DNA from: an uncultured Rhodospirillaceae bacterium | Lineage (GTDB): Bacteria; Pseudomonadota; Alphaproteobacteria; Rhodospirillales; Rhodospirillaceae | Assembly (NCBI GenBank): GCA_943787205.1 | Contig: CALSLN010000014.1 | Coordinates: 124,001 to 188,000 of the forward strand | DNA length: 64,000 nt | Direction of reading: 5' to 3' | Part shown: piece after piece, positions 30,620-39,305 of the stretch | Layout of the letters: the number at the start of each line of letters is the position of its first letter | How positions within the stretch are numbered: the stretch's first letter is position 1 | Translations under genes and position numbers: made by a program | The notes under the pieces: generated by a model | What the model saw: the letters and a program-made list of their open reading frames with translations, nothing else | What the model was told of the DNA's origin: nothing | Database searches by the model: none

Positions 30620-30932
30620 CCACCCACCACATGGGAGTGATGGACGTGCCGCTTAAACAATCTGCGTAAACCGCAGGGTCTTTAGGAAGCTCCGTCCGGT
30701 CGATTATGACGAACCCAAGCTGCTCCGATAATGCGATAAGAACATCCTGCTCGGCGACGGCGCCAATTCTAATCAGGATAGCGCCGAGGCGCCCGCCGAA
30801 TTGCTCTTGAAAGGACAATGCCTTGGTTAAGTCAGCTGACGAGATGTGGCCCGCTGATTCCAGCATTTCACCTATCGGTGGTGCGGGGGCTAAGAAATCG
30901 TGTGCAGGGTCACTCATAGTACTAGCCACCAC
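30543..30932 (-). CDS. gspE: GspE N-terminal (MshEN-like) domain, separated from 29186-30619 by an apparent +1 shift
   Basis: IGEMLESAGHISSADLTKALSFQEQFGGRLGAILIRIGAV; frame change near 30618-30630 (GGTGGGTGG) gives ITPMWW|MQVPFF. Confidence 0.7.
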   Translation of the reverse strand: MVASTMSDPAHDFLAPAPPIGEMLESAGHISSADLTKALSFQEQFGGRLGAILIRIGAVAEQDVLIALSEQLGFVIIDRTELPKDPAVYADCLSGTSITPMWWVDAGALLWRNEDDGTPNCISRDPPRL

Positions 30933-31252
30933 TACTTTTCTGAAAACACGACGTCATTTGTCCAACTGTAACCCAACATGTGCCCTTGTCGAACGACGCC
31001 CATCTCTAACCCGCCTGTATCGCTAGATTGATTGTCATAAACGATGACCGGCCTGTCATCCGCATTTGATGGTATCGGTAACCGTCCATTCTTATCCAAA
31101 ACGGCTAGGTCTGCGATCGCCCGTGCCTTTAAATCATTAAGGGCGGCGTACGGATCTACGCCTTTGCCATGTGGTCCGTCAGTCCTATCAACTAACCGGG
31201 CGATGTACTCACCGCTTTCTGATTTGGTCACATTTACGGGAAACTCGAGCAT
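30932..31252 (-). CDS. HicB-like fold protein
   Basis: VNVTKSESGEYIARLVDRTDGPHGKGVDPYAALNDLKARAIADLAVLDKNGRLPIPS resembles HicB-type domains; adjacent to gspE. Confidence 0.5.
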   Translation of the reverse strand: MLEFPVNVTKSESGEYIARLVDRTDGPHGKGVDPYAALNDLKARAIADLAVLDKNGRLPIPSNADDRPVIVYDNQSSDTGGLEMGVVRQGHMLGYSWTNDVVFSEK

Positions 31253-31473
31253 GGCTTTTATCTTGTTCTGTAAATAGTAGGGCGGACTCTATCGCCACGT
31301 TCACTAACCTATTATAGGGCTCCAATCTACGTGGAACAAAAGATTGTGCCAATCCCACAACCTGGCGCAATTCTGACAATGACAAATAAGTAAGACCCTG
31401 GAAGTACGTCGTTTTTGACCGCACCCTATCGATTAGGTCATAACTGTGCGGTGTTTTTCCCGTACCTTGTAAA

Positions 31474-32520
31474 GTGCTGCGGGTGATGAGTTGTTTGGGG
31501 TTTTTCTTGAGAAATATAGCACTCCTTTTTCTGTCGCTGGCGGTTTCTGCTTTCGTTATCGAGCTTGCCCTGCGCTTTTCGGGGTTTGAGCCACGTGTTT
31601 TGGAAGCAAACCGCTTTTTTGCCGAGGATGATGGCACGACTTGGTCAGAGCCCGATGGAGAACTTGGGTGGGTCAACAAGCCTGGTGTGGCGATATCTAT
31701 AGAACACGGTAACGCCCCCATGACGTTCTGGGATCATGGTCGCCGTGCTACGAGACCAGACAGTGATGCTGAAAGCAAGAAACGCCCGATTATGATTGTT
31801 GGGGGAAGCAATGCGCAATCCTATGGTGTCGTTGATCGTGAGTCTTTTCCGTTCCTCCTCGCTCAAAGATTTCCTGAATTGTGGATAGAGAATTTCGGCA
31901 ATGGTGGTTACAGCACAGCGCAGGCATTGCTCATGGCAGAGCGTGCTGTTCCAAATTTTTATAGGAATGCCCGGCCAGAATTAATCATTCTGACATTTGC
32001 AGATTCCCACGTTGCCAGAAACGTATCAGATCAATCCTGGGTCTATAGCATATCTGATTCTGAGGGTCGTTTTGTCTCGCCACCGCACTATAGGCTTAAG
32101 AACGGTGAGTTGGTGTTCCGTCCATTCCGGACGATAGAGCCATGGGTTTTTGAAACGTCGTCTGCCATGGTTACTTTAATTCATCATATTTGGATGCAGA
32201 GTATTCAATTTAATTCCGGTGGTGACGGGGTTGCTGTAACCCAAAGAATTTTGTCTCGGTTCGCTACGTTTGCAGACCAAGTCGGTGCAAATTTTCTTGT
32301 CGTTATTCTGGAAGACCGTAGTCAGGTTTCAGCAGAGGTGTTTGACGATGCCGAGTTTCCAGTCTTGGATTGCTCTGGGTTTGCAAGAGAAGCGCCGGCT
32401 GACTACTTGCTAGGCGGCACTGGCCACCCTAATGCTAGGCTTCATTCGCATTTTTCAATGTGTGTAGCGAGCTGGATGGCGAGCAACATTGATGTGCAAG
32501 AGAATTCGGAGAATCCATAA
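31474..32520 (+). CDS. SGNH-hydrolase-like membrane-anchored protein
   Basis: N-terminal TM, IMIVGGSNAQSYGV (GxSN block), C-terminal GTGHPNARLHSHF. Confidence 0.6.
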   Translation: MLRVMSCLGFFLRNIALLFLSLAVSAFVIELALRFSGFEPRVLEANRFFAEDDGTTWSEPDGELGWVNKPGVAISIEHGNAPMTFWDHGRRATRPDSDAESKKRPIMIVGGSNAQSYGVVDRESFPFLLAQRFPELWIENFGNGGYSTAQALLMAERAVPNFYRNARPELIILTFADSHVARNVSDQSWVYSISDSEGRFVSPPHYRLKNGELVFRPFRTIEPWVFETSSAMVTLIHHIWMQSIQFNSGGDGVAVTQRILSRFATFADQVGANFLVVILEDRSQVSAEVFDDAEFPVLDCSGFAREAPADYLLGGTGHPNARLHSHFSMCVASWMASNIDVQENSENP

Positions 32521-32525
32521 GGCCC

Positions 32526-33509
32526 ATGCGTTCGATTTTGTCTTCTACAGTTTTAACAGTCGCGTCGTTTGCCATTGCTGTTGGCTTGTTTGAGTTTGCG
32601 TGCCGGACGATTGTTGATACCGGCATGCACTACCACCTTGAGATGTGGAAATACGCTGTATCCATAAAAGAAGTGGCCGATGACCCAGCGATAGGGCACC
32701 GTCACAAGCCTTCGAGCACCGCAAGACTTATGGGTGTTGACGTTAGTATCAACGCTGACGGTCTTCGCGATGACAATCGGGATGGAGACAATTCAAGCCC
32801 CCATAAGATTCTCATGCTTGGGGATTCCATCACCTTTGGATGGGGGGTGCCGCAAAATGAAACTGTATCCCAACGCTTGGAATCGTTGTTACCTGAAAGC
32901 ATGGGCCAAGCCGTTTCAGTTATTAATGGCGGGGTAGGTAACTATAATACCGCGATGGAAGTCGCGTGGTTTGAGCAGTATGGCCTAGCGATGAACCCGG
33001 ATCTCGTCATGCTCAACGTGTTTATCAATGATGCAGAGGACACCCCCATCCCAGCAGTTGTCCATTGGTGGGACACGCTTTTATATAGTCGTGTCATCCT
33101 ATTTGGAGCTTTTGACACTGTTCGGCGCCTTGTCTTTGGTGGCCCTGATTGGAAAGATTACTACGCTGATCTCTATCTGCCAGATGCGGTGGGATGGCAA
33201 GCCATGCAATCGTCTATCGCCAATTTAGCTGAAATCTGCAGAGCCAATAACATTCCGCTAATTGTTGTAGATTACCCCGAGCTACGGGAGTTGGAACCGT
33301 ATCCCTTTGACAAGGTGTCGGAGAAAATATCAGCGTTGGCAGCGGACCTTAACGTTGAGTATGTCTCGCTTCTGCCCGCAGTGCAGGGGCAAAGGCCAAG
33401 CGAGCTTTGGGTGACGGTTCCTGACCCCCACCCTAATTCCTATGCAAACAAGTTATTCGCAGATTTTCTTGTGCCAATCTTAGGCATTACAGAGAACCCA
33501 GCCAACTAA
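32526..33509 (+). CDS. GDSL/SGNH hydrolase
   Basis: ILMLGDSITFGWGVP block I, VINGGVGNYNT block, DPHPNSYANKLFADFL block V. Confidence 0.75.
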   Translation: MRSILSSTVLTVASFAIAVGLFEFACRTIVDTGMHYHLEMWKYAVSIKEVADDPAIGHRHKPSSTARLMGVDVSINADGLRDDNRDGDNSSPHKILMLGDSITFGWGVPQNETVSQRLESLLPESMGQAVSVINGGVGNYNTAMEVAWFEQYGLAMNPDLVMLNVFINDAEDTPIPAVVHWWDTLLYSRVILFGAFDTVRRLVFGGPDWKDYYADLYLPDAVGWQAMQSSIANLAEICRANNIPLIVVDYPELRELEPYPFDKVSEKISALAADLNVEYVSLLPAVQGQRPSELWVTVPDPHPNSYANKLFADFLVPILGITENPAN

Positions 33510-34222
33510 TCGCTCGCTGAAACATCAACCATGCGGTGACCCGTCGTGTTTGTGCCGTGGGTTGCTAGGTCGTCTCGCATCATCGTGAATGCACGCTCCA
33601 GCGTGCGCGTGAACTCAATGTGGTTGCATATCGGCGATGAAAGAAGCTTATTTCGCAGCGAGGCTCGTAGACTTTTTAGCGCGTCCCGGTCACAAGCCAT
33701 ATCAGTTGCAATCTTGATATACGTTTCTTCGTCGTCTGCGATCCAATCAGTGAGTCCGACTGCGCTAAGATGAGACGTGCTATGTCGCCCTGCGAAAGTT
33801 CCACCTGTTTTCGTTATCACGGGCACGCCCATCCATAGTGCTTCCAATGTCGTCAGGCCACCTGAATAGGGAAAGGTATCGAGGGCAATATCGACTTCGT
33901 TGTATGTCTCCAGCAACTCTCCCGGAGGGGAGGATGACCTTAGATCAAGTTGATCTTCCATGATGCCGAAACGCGACATGGTTCTTGCAACTTGTTCTCG
34001 CAATCCGGTTTGGCTCATGTCTGCGCATTTGAGAATCAGTTTACTGTTCGGGACGGCAGTCAAAATGCCGGCCCATACGGATAGGACTTCATCGTTGATT
34101 TTGACGTGATTGTTGAAGCATCCAAACGTTACGTGTGATGCGGTGTCATAGGGTAGAGGGCCGACTACCGGAGAATTCTGAGGAGGGGCGTAGCAAACGA
34201 TGTGGGGTGAGGCTGAACTCAT
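33506..34222 (-). CDS. GT41/OGT-like C-terminal glycosyltransferase lobe
   Basis: VTFGCFNNHVKINDEVLSVWAGILTAVPNSKLILKC...EVDIALDTFPYSGGLTTLEALWMGVPVITKTGGTFAGRHSTSHLSAVGL is typical OGT/SPINDLY C-terminus; N-lobe absent. Confidence 0.85.
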   Translation of the reverse strand: MSSASPHIVCYAPPQNSPVVGPLPYDTASHVTFGCFNNHVKINDEVLSVWAGILTAVPNSKLILKCADMSQTGLREQVARTMSRFGIMEDQLDLRSSSPPGELLETYNEVDIALDTFPYSGGLTTLEALWMGVPVITKTGGTFAGRHSTSHLSAVGLTDWIADDEETYIKIATDMACDRDALKSLRASLRNKLLSSPICNHIEFTRTLERAFTMMRDDLATHGTNTTGHRMVDVSASD

Positions 34223-34229
34223 TGTCGGT

Positions 34230-34736
34230 CTATAACGGCGCCGGACCAACGATGCCCGTGATGCCGGCAAGCGCGGCTAAATAGGCGGCAAGAATACCAA
34301 CAGCAATTCCTGGCCCCAATGGAATTTCGCCCTGCCATGTTGGCTTGCGTAAAATTAGGGCGGCGAGTCCGACGGCTATGAGGGTAAGAAGGCCTGATAG
34401 GGCCATGATGTAGGGGAGGGCCCATGGACCTAACCACAGCCCTCCGACCGCGACGAGTTTAACGTCGCCGAATCCCATGGCTTCGCGGCCCTTAATGCGC
34501 GTCATAATCCATCGCAGGCTCCAGAACGCACCACCATTGATAATCGCGCCAAGTGCTGCACCCATCCACGTTATCCCGATTGGAGACCCGAGTGCGAGAA
34601 CCGCGATTGCTGCGACTGTTAATGCAACCTGAAGGCTATCAGGCAGGTAGCCAGTCTTGAAATCTATCCAAGCCAGGGTGCCGAGGCCAACGGATAGCAT
34701 CGCGATACTGGAATACAAAATAAGAGTTTCAACCAT
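34230..34736 (-). CDS. A24 prepilin peptidase (GspO/PilD peptidase domain only)
   Basis: AWIDFKTGYLPD and GFGDVKLV aspartate motifs; no N-terminal methyltransferase-type domain. Confidence 0.85.
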   Translation of the reverse strand: MVETLILYSSIAMLSVGLGTLAWIDFKTGYLPDSLQVALTVAAIAVLALGSPIGITWMGAALGAIINGGAFWSLRWIMTRIKGREAMGFGDVKLVAVGGLWLGPWALPYIMALSGLLTLIAVGLAALILRKPTWQGEIPLGPGIAVGILAAYLAALAGITGIVGPAPL

Positions 34737-34882
34737 GGCGACACTTTCGGCGAAAAGGCAAAGCCATGCAACGGTCGCATTGCAAGGTTTATTACTATCG
34801 CGTCTGGTCAGGCCTACAGTATTTGCTACAATTGTTGGGTCGAATCGTTGTTATTTTGCCAAGAAATTTTAGGGGAACCTCG

Positions 34883-35041
34883 GTGGATATCATTCGTCTT
34901 ATTTTTGCAATTATTCTACCGCCTGTTGGCGTCTTTCTGCAGGTCGGGATTGGTGGCCAGTTCTGGATCAATATTATTCTTACTCTGTTGGGCTATATTC
35001 CTGGCATCGTTCACGCGGTTTGGATTATTGCGAAGCGCTAA
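34883..35041 (+). CDS. YqaE/Pmp3 family small membrane protein
   Basis: GTG start after AGGGGAA; VDIIRLIFAIILPPVGVFLQVGIGGQFWINIILTLLGYIPGIVHAVWIIAKR matches the family pattern. Confidence 0.85.
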   Translation: MDIIRLIFAIILPPVGVFLQVGIGGQFWINIILTLLGYIPGIVHAVWIIAKR

Positions 35042-35074
35042 TTGCGCCTTTTTACCCGAAAATAGGAAACGCAT

Positions 35075-35869
35075 ATGACCTCGGTTCTTAAGTGCGCCCT
35101 TCGTCAATATATGGCCGTAATGACCGGCGTTGTGGTCCTTGCGGTACCGGCATGGGTTGAGGCGGGAACCGTGCTTGTGACGGGCGCGAACCGAGGGATC
35201 GGGCTGGAGTTTGTCCGTCACTATGCTGATGCCGGGCATGCCGTGATTGCGACGGCTCGAAATCCAGCGTCTGCAGATGATCTGCAAGCGCTGGCAGCCG
35301 CGAATTCAAAGATTACAGTTGAAGAACTCGATGTGAACGATTTCGCAGAAATCGATGCTCTTGCTCTCAAGTATGGGGGCACAGCAATTGATGTCCTCAT
35401 CAACAATGCAGGCATCACTGGTCGGCCTGAACGACAGCGGTTTGGCAGCATCGATTATTCGACCTTTGCGGCGGTTATGGCCACCAACGTGCAAGGGCCG
35501 CTTAAGATGACGGAATCCTTCACGTCTCACGTTGCTGCAAGTGATGAGAAAAAGGTCGCTGTTATTAGCTCTAGCGAAGGCTCTATCGGTAGCGTGCGGA
35601 GCAATAGGCAACCCTTCTATCGCGCGAGTAAAGCGGCAGTGAATATGGTGATGAAGAACATCGCTTATACATTGCAGGAGCAAGGTATTGCGGTGGTATT
35701 GGTTAATCCGGGGCCAGTAGATACGGATATGATGGCCGCAGCTCGGGGTCGTATGCCACTCAGAACGACCACCTTGGCGGTCGATGAGATGGCCGCTGTC
35801 ATTGAGGGCGCCACGCTTGCGGATACGGCCACGTTCTTCAATTTCGATGGCACGGTTTTACCCTGGTAA
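35075..35869 (+). CDS. short-chain dehydrogenase/reductase with N-terminal signal-like segment
   Basis: TGANRGIG, NNAG, YRASKAAVNM motifs, preceded by MTGVVVLAVPAWVEA. Confidence 0.85.
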   Translation: MTSVLKCALRQYMAVMTGVVVLAVPAWVEAGTVLVTGANRGIGLEFVRHYADAGHAVIATARNPASADDLQALAAANSKITVEELDVNDFAEIDALALKYGGTAIDVLINNAGITGRPERQRFGSIDYSTFAAVMATNVQGPLKMTESFTSHVAASDEKKVAVISSSEGSIGSVRSNRQPFYRASKAAVNMVMKNIAYTLQEQGIAVVLVNPGPVDTDMMAAARGRMPLRTTTLAVDEMAAVIEGATLADTATFFNFDGTVLPW

Positions 35870-35965
35870 GTCGATTTTTCTCATCTAGAGGCGTTTGCGC
35901 CTGATCAATGCAACGTTGCCTAACGTCGCGCATGGTATGCGCAGAACGAAGGGAGTGAGATTGCT

Positions 35966-36433
35966 ATGGTCAGTCGCCCAACATTTTCAAACGGCTTGGT
36001 CTTCAGTGCGCTAGGGGCGTTGTTTACTGCGGTCGCGGTCGTGGCAATCGCCGCGCCGCCGCCGAATTATGCAATTCGCCTCACGGCTGATTTTCATCTC
36101 CAGCTCGAAATTTCTGACGCCATCTTGCCGGATGATTTCCCTGGCCAGTGTAGAGTTTCCGGGACCGTGGTTCGTCTATTTCGAGACCGGACAGATACAC
36201 TGTCTGAAGGGCAAGCCATTCAGTTCGAAACCCCTTGCGCGATAACCACGCCCGAATCTGGCTCGTCTGGTTTGTCAGACGCGGATGAATTCGCCACCGC
36301 TGAATATCTTGAAGTTTTTCTGAATCCTGGATTAGGCGAGGCCTACGCACTGGCGTCTCACCAATACATGGTGATTAAGAACGCCACAGAAGACCCTCTC
36401 TGCGAAACGGATAAAGCGGGTGTTAAATGTTGA
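35966..36433 (+). CDS. hypothetical secreted protein
   Basis: Signal-like N-terminus, 155 aa. Confidence 0.5.
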   Translation: MVSRPTFSNGLVFSALGALFTAVAVVAIAAPPPNYAIRLTADFHLQLEISDAILPDDFPGQCRVSGTVVRLFRDRTDTLSEGQAIQFETPCAITTPESGSSGLSDADEFATAEYLEVFLNPGLGEAYALASHQYMVIKNATEDPLCETDKAGVKC

Positions 36434-36470
36434 GGTCTGTTCACCTCTAGTCAAAAAGGAATGTGTTGCT

Positions 36471-36782
36471 ATGACGCCATCAGATGAGTCGCCACGTACA
36501 AAGCCCGATCGCTCAACGCCTCAGCAGGATCATACCCTGGATCCAGCGAGCCCCAAGGTGCACCCCGATGCACGGGCTGACGGCGTCGGTGCGTCTGGCA
36601 CAGTGAAACGAGCTCTTCCGGACAAACCATCTCAGCCAGAGCACGTCGATCATGGTATCGATCAAGTTATGACAGAGCCACACCGGTTAAATAAAGATCG
36701 CCGTGGGGAAGAGGCGGACTCCGAGGCACACAAAGATGATGGTGTCGTAGATACCGGGGCTTCTGGCGCGGTGCACCGTTAG
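36471..36782 (+). CDS. hydrophilic, probably disordered protein
   Basis: MTPSDESPRTKP... with repeated GASGTVKR / GASGAVHR motifs. Confidence 0.45.
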   Translation: MTPSDESPRTKPDRSTPQQDHTLDPASPKVHPDARADGVGASGTVKRALPDKPSQPEHVDHGIDQVMTEPHRLNKDRRGEEADSEAHKDDGVVDTGASGAVHR

Positions 36783-37167
36783 TGCTTGCGGCGCCTATAA
36801 ATAGGGGGGTGACAGAAACAATACGAAAAGTGCGCTGCACCTCATCGTGCTCCGTGACGGACAGGTATTCGTTTGGCTGGATAACATGACCACCAAATTT
36901 GAACAGCGGTTCGTCATCTTCGTCTTGATCGGGCACATAAGAAAACGACCACCCATGGCTGCCTGAGTGAATTAAAACACCGTGCTCGTCTTCTAAATCA
37001 TCTTCGAATTTTCGAACCGTACAGAGATCATTTTTGTCGCGCCAAGCAGCGTCATCCAAATGAAAGTCATCCGTAAGCGGCGCATGAAATTCATACCCAT
37101 GGTTCGCATTGCCGTCTGGATGGCCCGGTGTGCGTGCGAGTTCAAGTCGAATGGTCATGAGCGGCAT
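36667..37167 (-). CDS. hypothetical protein
   Basis: Coherent 166 aa ORF; 3' end overlaps 36471-36782 antiparallel, so one 3' end may be wrong. Confidence 0.5.
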   Translation of the reverse strand: MPLMTIRLELARTPGHPDGNANHGYEFHAPLTDDFHLDDAAWRDKNDLCTVRKFEDDLEDEHGVLIHSGSHGWSFSYVPDQDEDDEPLFKFGGHVIQPNEYLSVTEHDEVQRTFRIVSVTPLFIGAASTNGAPRQKPRYLRHHHLCVPRSPPLPHGDLYLTGVALS

Positions 37168-37327
37168 GGCGAATGTCCCTGTTTGTGAAGTGTTGCACAG
37201 AGACTACTTTGGCCAACGCAATGGGACCTTGATATGGGTCAAGAGATTGGCGGAGACGAACCTAATCGCAAAAACACACTGCTCTATTAAATGAAGCGCC
37301 GGATTCTCTAATCTTGAATACGCGGAA

Positions 37328-38782
37328 TTATTGAATCCTCACTACGGTCACCCAGTCACCTTCACCTTCAATGGCCATCGTGAAATTGATGCCGCTGTCG
37401 TATATAACGACATTCGGGCTCAATAAGATCGACAAAGAGGTGTCAAAACTCGTTTGCTCCCAGACTTGACCATTAGTTAGGTTAATGGTCCTCCCATTAC
37501 TCCATCCGTTGAAGGTGCCGCTCACTTGGTCAACAGCATAGTCGGGAGCAATTGAACCATTGCCTCCAGCACAATTGCTTGGTGAACTATTGGCACAGAC
37601 TAATCTGCGAACTTCAACCCAGTCATCGACGCCATCAACAGCCATCTTATAAGACAATCCGTCCAAAAAGATTATGGCATCAGGACTAAAGGCAAACGCT
37701 GACTCGAAAGAAAATTCTGCTTGCTGCCAAACTTGATCATTTTGTAATTCGAAAATCGTGTCACCACTCCAACCATCAAAGTCACTTGTGATGTCGGACT
37801 CGATAAAGTCAGGCGTTGTGTAAGATGAGCCTCCCCCAGCGACAACGTTAGTGCCAAAATTTATCGCACATACCTGGGTCAAGTTCAGAGCAGCGTTGAA
37901 CTCTTGATTTTGAACTGTATGACCAGCAGTAATCGGAGGGTCCGTATCGTCTTGCATAGTAAAGACAAGATTACCGTGAAACTCTGAGCCAGAAGGTTCC
38001 CACGAGACCTCGTCTTGGAACCAAGAAAACGGCAACACGTAAGATGCGTTTGCATCTGCCGTGAAAAGGACCGAGCCTTTTAAAGCTCCCTCCGCGCCTT
38101 CATAAACGTCTACTTGAGCTGTGGTTTGAGCATTAGAATAGTTATGGATTGAAACTGTACTTGGGAATGAAGCTAGTGTTGTCGTGTGAATATTTACGAG
38201 GACTTGATCCAGTGCAGAGTAGTTAGTTGTTCCGTCAAATCGACAAACACTCATGTTCTCAAAGAACTGATTATCGCCATTGAAGATAACATGTTGAAAA
38301 CCGCTCAGTATGTTCGAACTGCTTAAGTAAAAAGACAGCCCAGTGTCATCTCCGGTAACTCCTGAAACTCCTACTTCACCTAGCAGGTCTGAGTAACTGT
38401 ATTGAGGCGAGGCTCTGCCCGGTACAGATATGTCTGCCGTTCCATACAGATCACCTGATGGCGACCCGATCACTCTTACAGTGGTGGTCTGGGCAGTTGA
38501 GGCAATGTTGACCAATCTAATGAAAGAAGTGTTCCCGTCACCGCCATCAAAAGTGGGGGCGATTACCATGTCGCCAGTGCCATCTACAACCTGGGGGCCC
38601 TCAAAGACAGATTGGCCTTCCAGTGACAGACCAACAGAGTCTGAGTTTTGCTCTTGTGTGGCCACCTTGTAAATTTCAGGAAGAAAGGGCGCGCTACCTT
38701 CTTCAGCAAGCGCCGACTGTATGAAGGCAACATTAAATAGGCCTAGAAAGGCAAACGTTAAGCGATCCATTAGTGTCCCCAA
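37328..38782 (-). CDS. secreted protein with module shared with 12876-14315 plus a C-terminal tandem domain repeat
   Basis: Signal peptide; FIRLVNIASTAQTTTVRVI...GFQHVIFNGDNQFFENMSVCR resembles the 12876-14315 C-terminus; two ~75 aa FDGWSGDTIFELQNDQVWQQ / FNGWSNGRTINLTNGQVWEQ repeats. Confidence 0.7.
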   Translation of the reverse strand: MGTLMDRLTFAFLGLFNVAFIQSALAEEGSAPFLPEIYKVATQEQNSDSVGLSLEGQSVFEGPQVVDGTGDMVIAPTFDGGDGNTSFIRLVNIASTAQTTTVRVIGSPSGDLYGTADISVPGRASPQYSYSDLLGEVGVSGVTGDDTGLSFYLSSSNILSGFQHVIFNGDNQFFENMSVCRFDGTTNYSALDQVLVNIHTTTLASFPSTVSIHNYSNAQTTAQVDVYEGAEGALKGSVLFTADANASYVLPFSWFQDEVSWEPSGSEFHGNLVFTMQDDTDPPITAGHTVQNQEFNAALNLTQVCAINFGTNVVAGGGSSYTTPDFIESDITSDFDGWSGDTIFELQNDQVWQQAEFSFESAFAFSPDAIIFLDGLSYKMAVDGVDDWVEVRRLVCANSSPSNCAGGNGSIAPDYAVDQVSGTFNGWSNGRTINLTNGQVWEQTSFDTSLSILLSPNVVIYDSGINFTMAIEGEGDWVTVVRIQ

Positions 38783-39305
38783 CCATATTTTGTATTAAGT
38801 TAGTTTCTCTATGATTAAGGGTATACGAAAATAAGCCACTTTCAACCTGGGATTGACTATCGTTTTGGGCTTTGCGACGTCACGCAGATTAACCAGGTGA
38901 TAGAGTGCATTCTGGGCAGACAGAGCCGTAAACTCTATCGGTATGAGGTCCTCTTGCGTTGGCTTAGGTCAAAGATGTGTGCGGGTTCTATCATCTGCGT
39001 TTCGCCATTTAGAAGCTTTGACACGACGTCACCGGCTAGTCTGAAACAGAGGACTTGCTAGTAAGGTAACTCAGACTAATGGTCTTGACCTTGCCATCGT
39101 ATTTGGCGCGGCGGGTAGAATGTCCTGGTCCAGTTTTATGCGAACCAACGTATGTAGGTGGTGCCTTTCGCAATGACAAAATTCCGACGCCCCATGAGAC
39201 TGGTGATCGTCGGGTACATGGATGTGATACCCGATTTCAACTCAACCGACTAATAAATCGAAGTCTGCGTTTTATCTTGAGAGTTTGTCGCATATATTGC
39301 CTCCC

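Noticed and set aside
31209-31721. 170-aa minus-strand ORF at the start of the SGNH gene
   Set aside because: Antisense to the N-terminus of 31474-32520 and overlaps the HicB-like gene; unnatural composition
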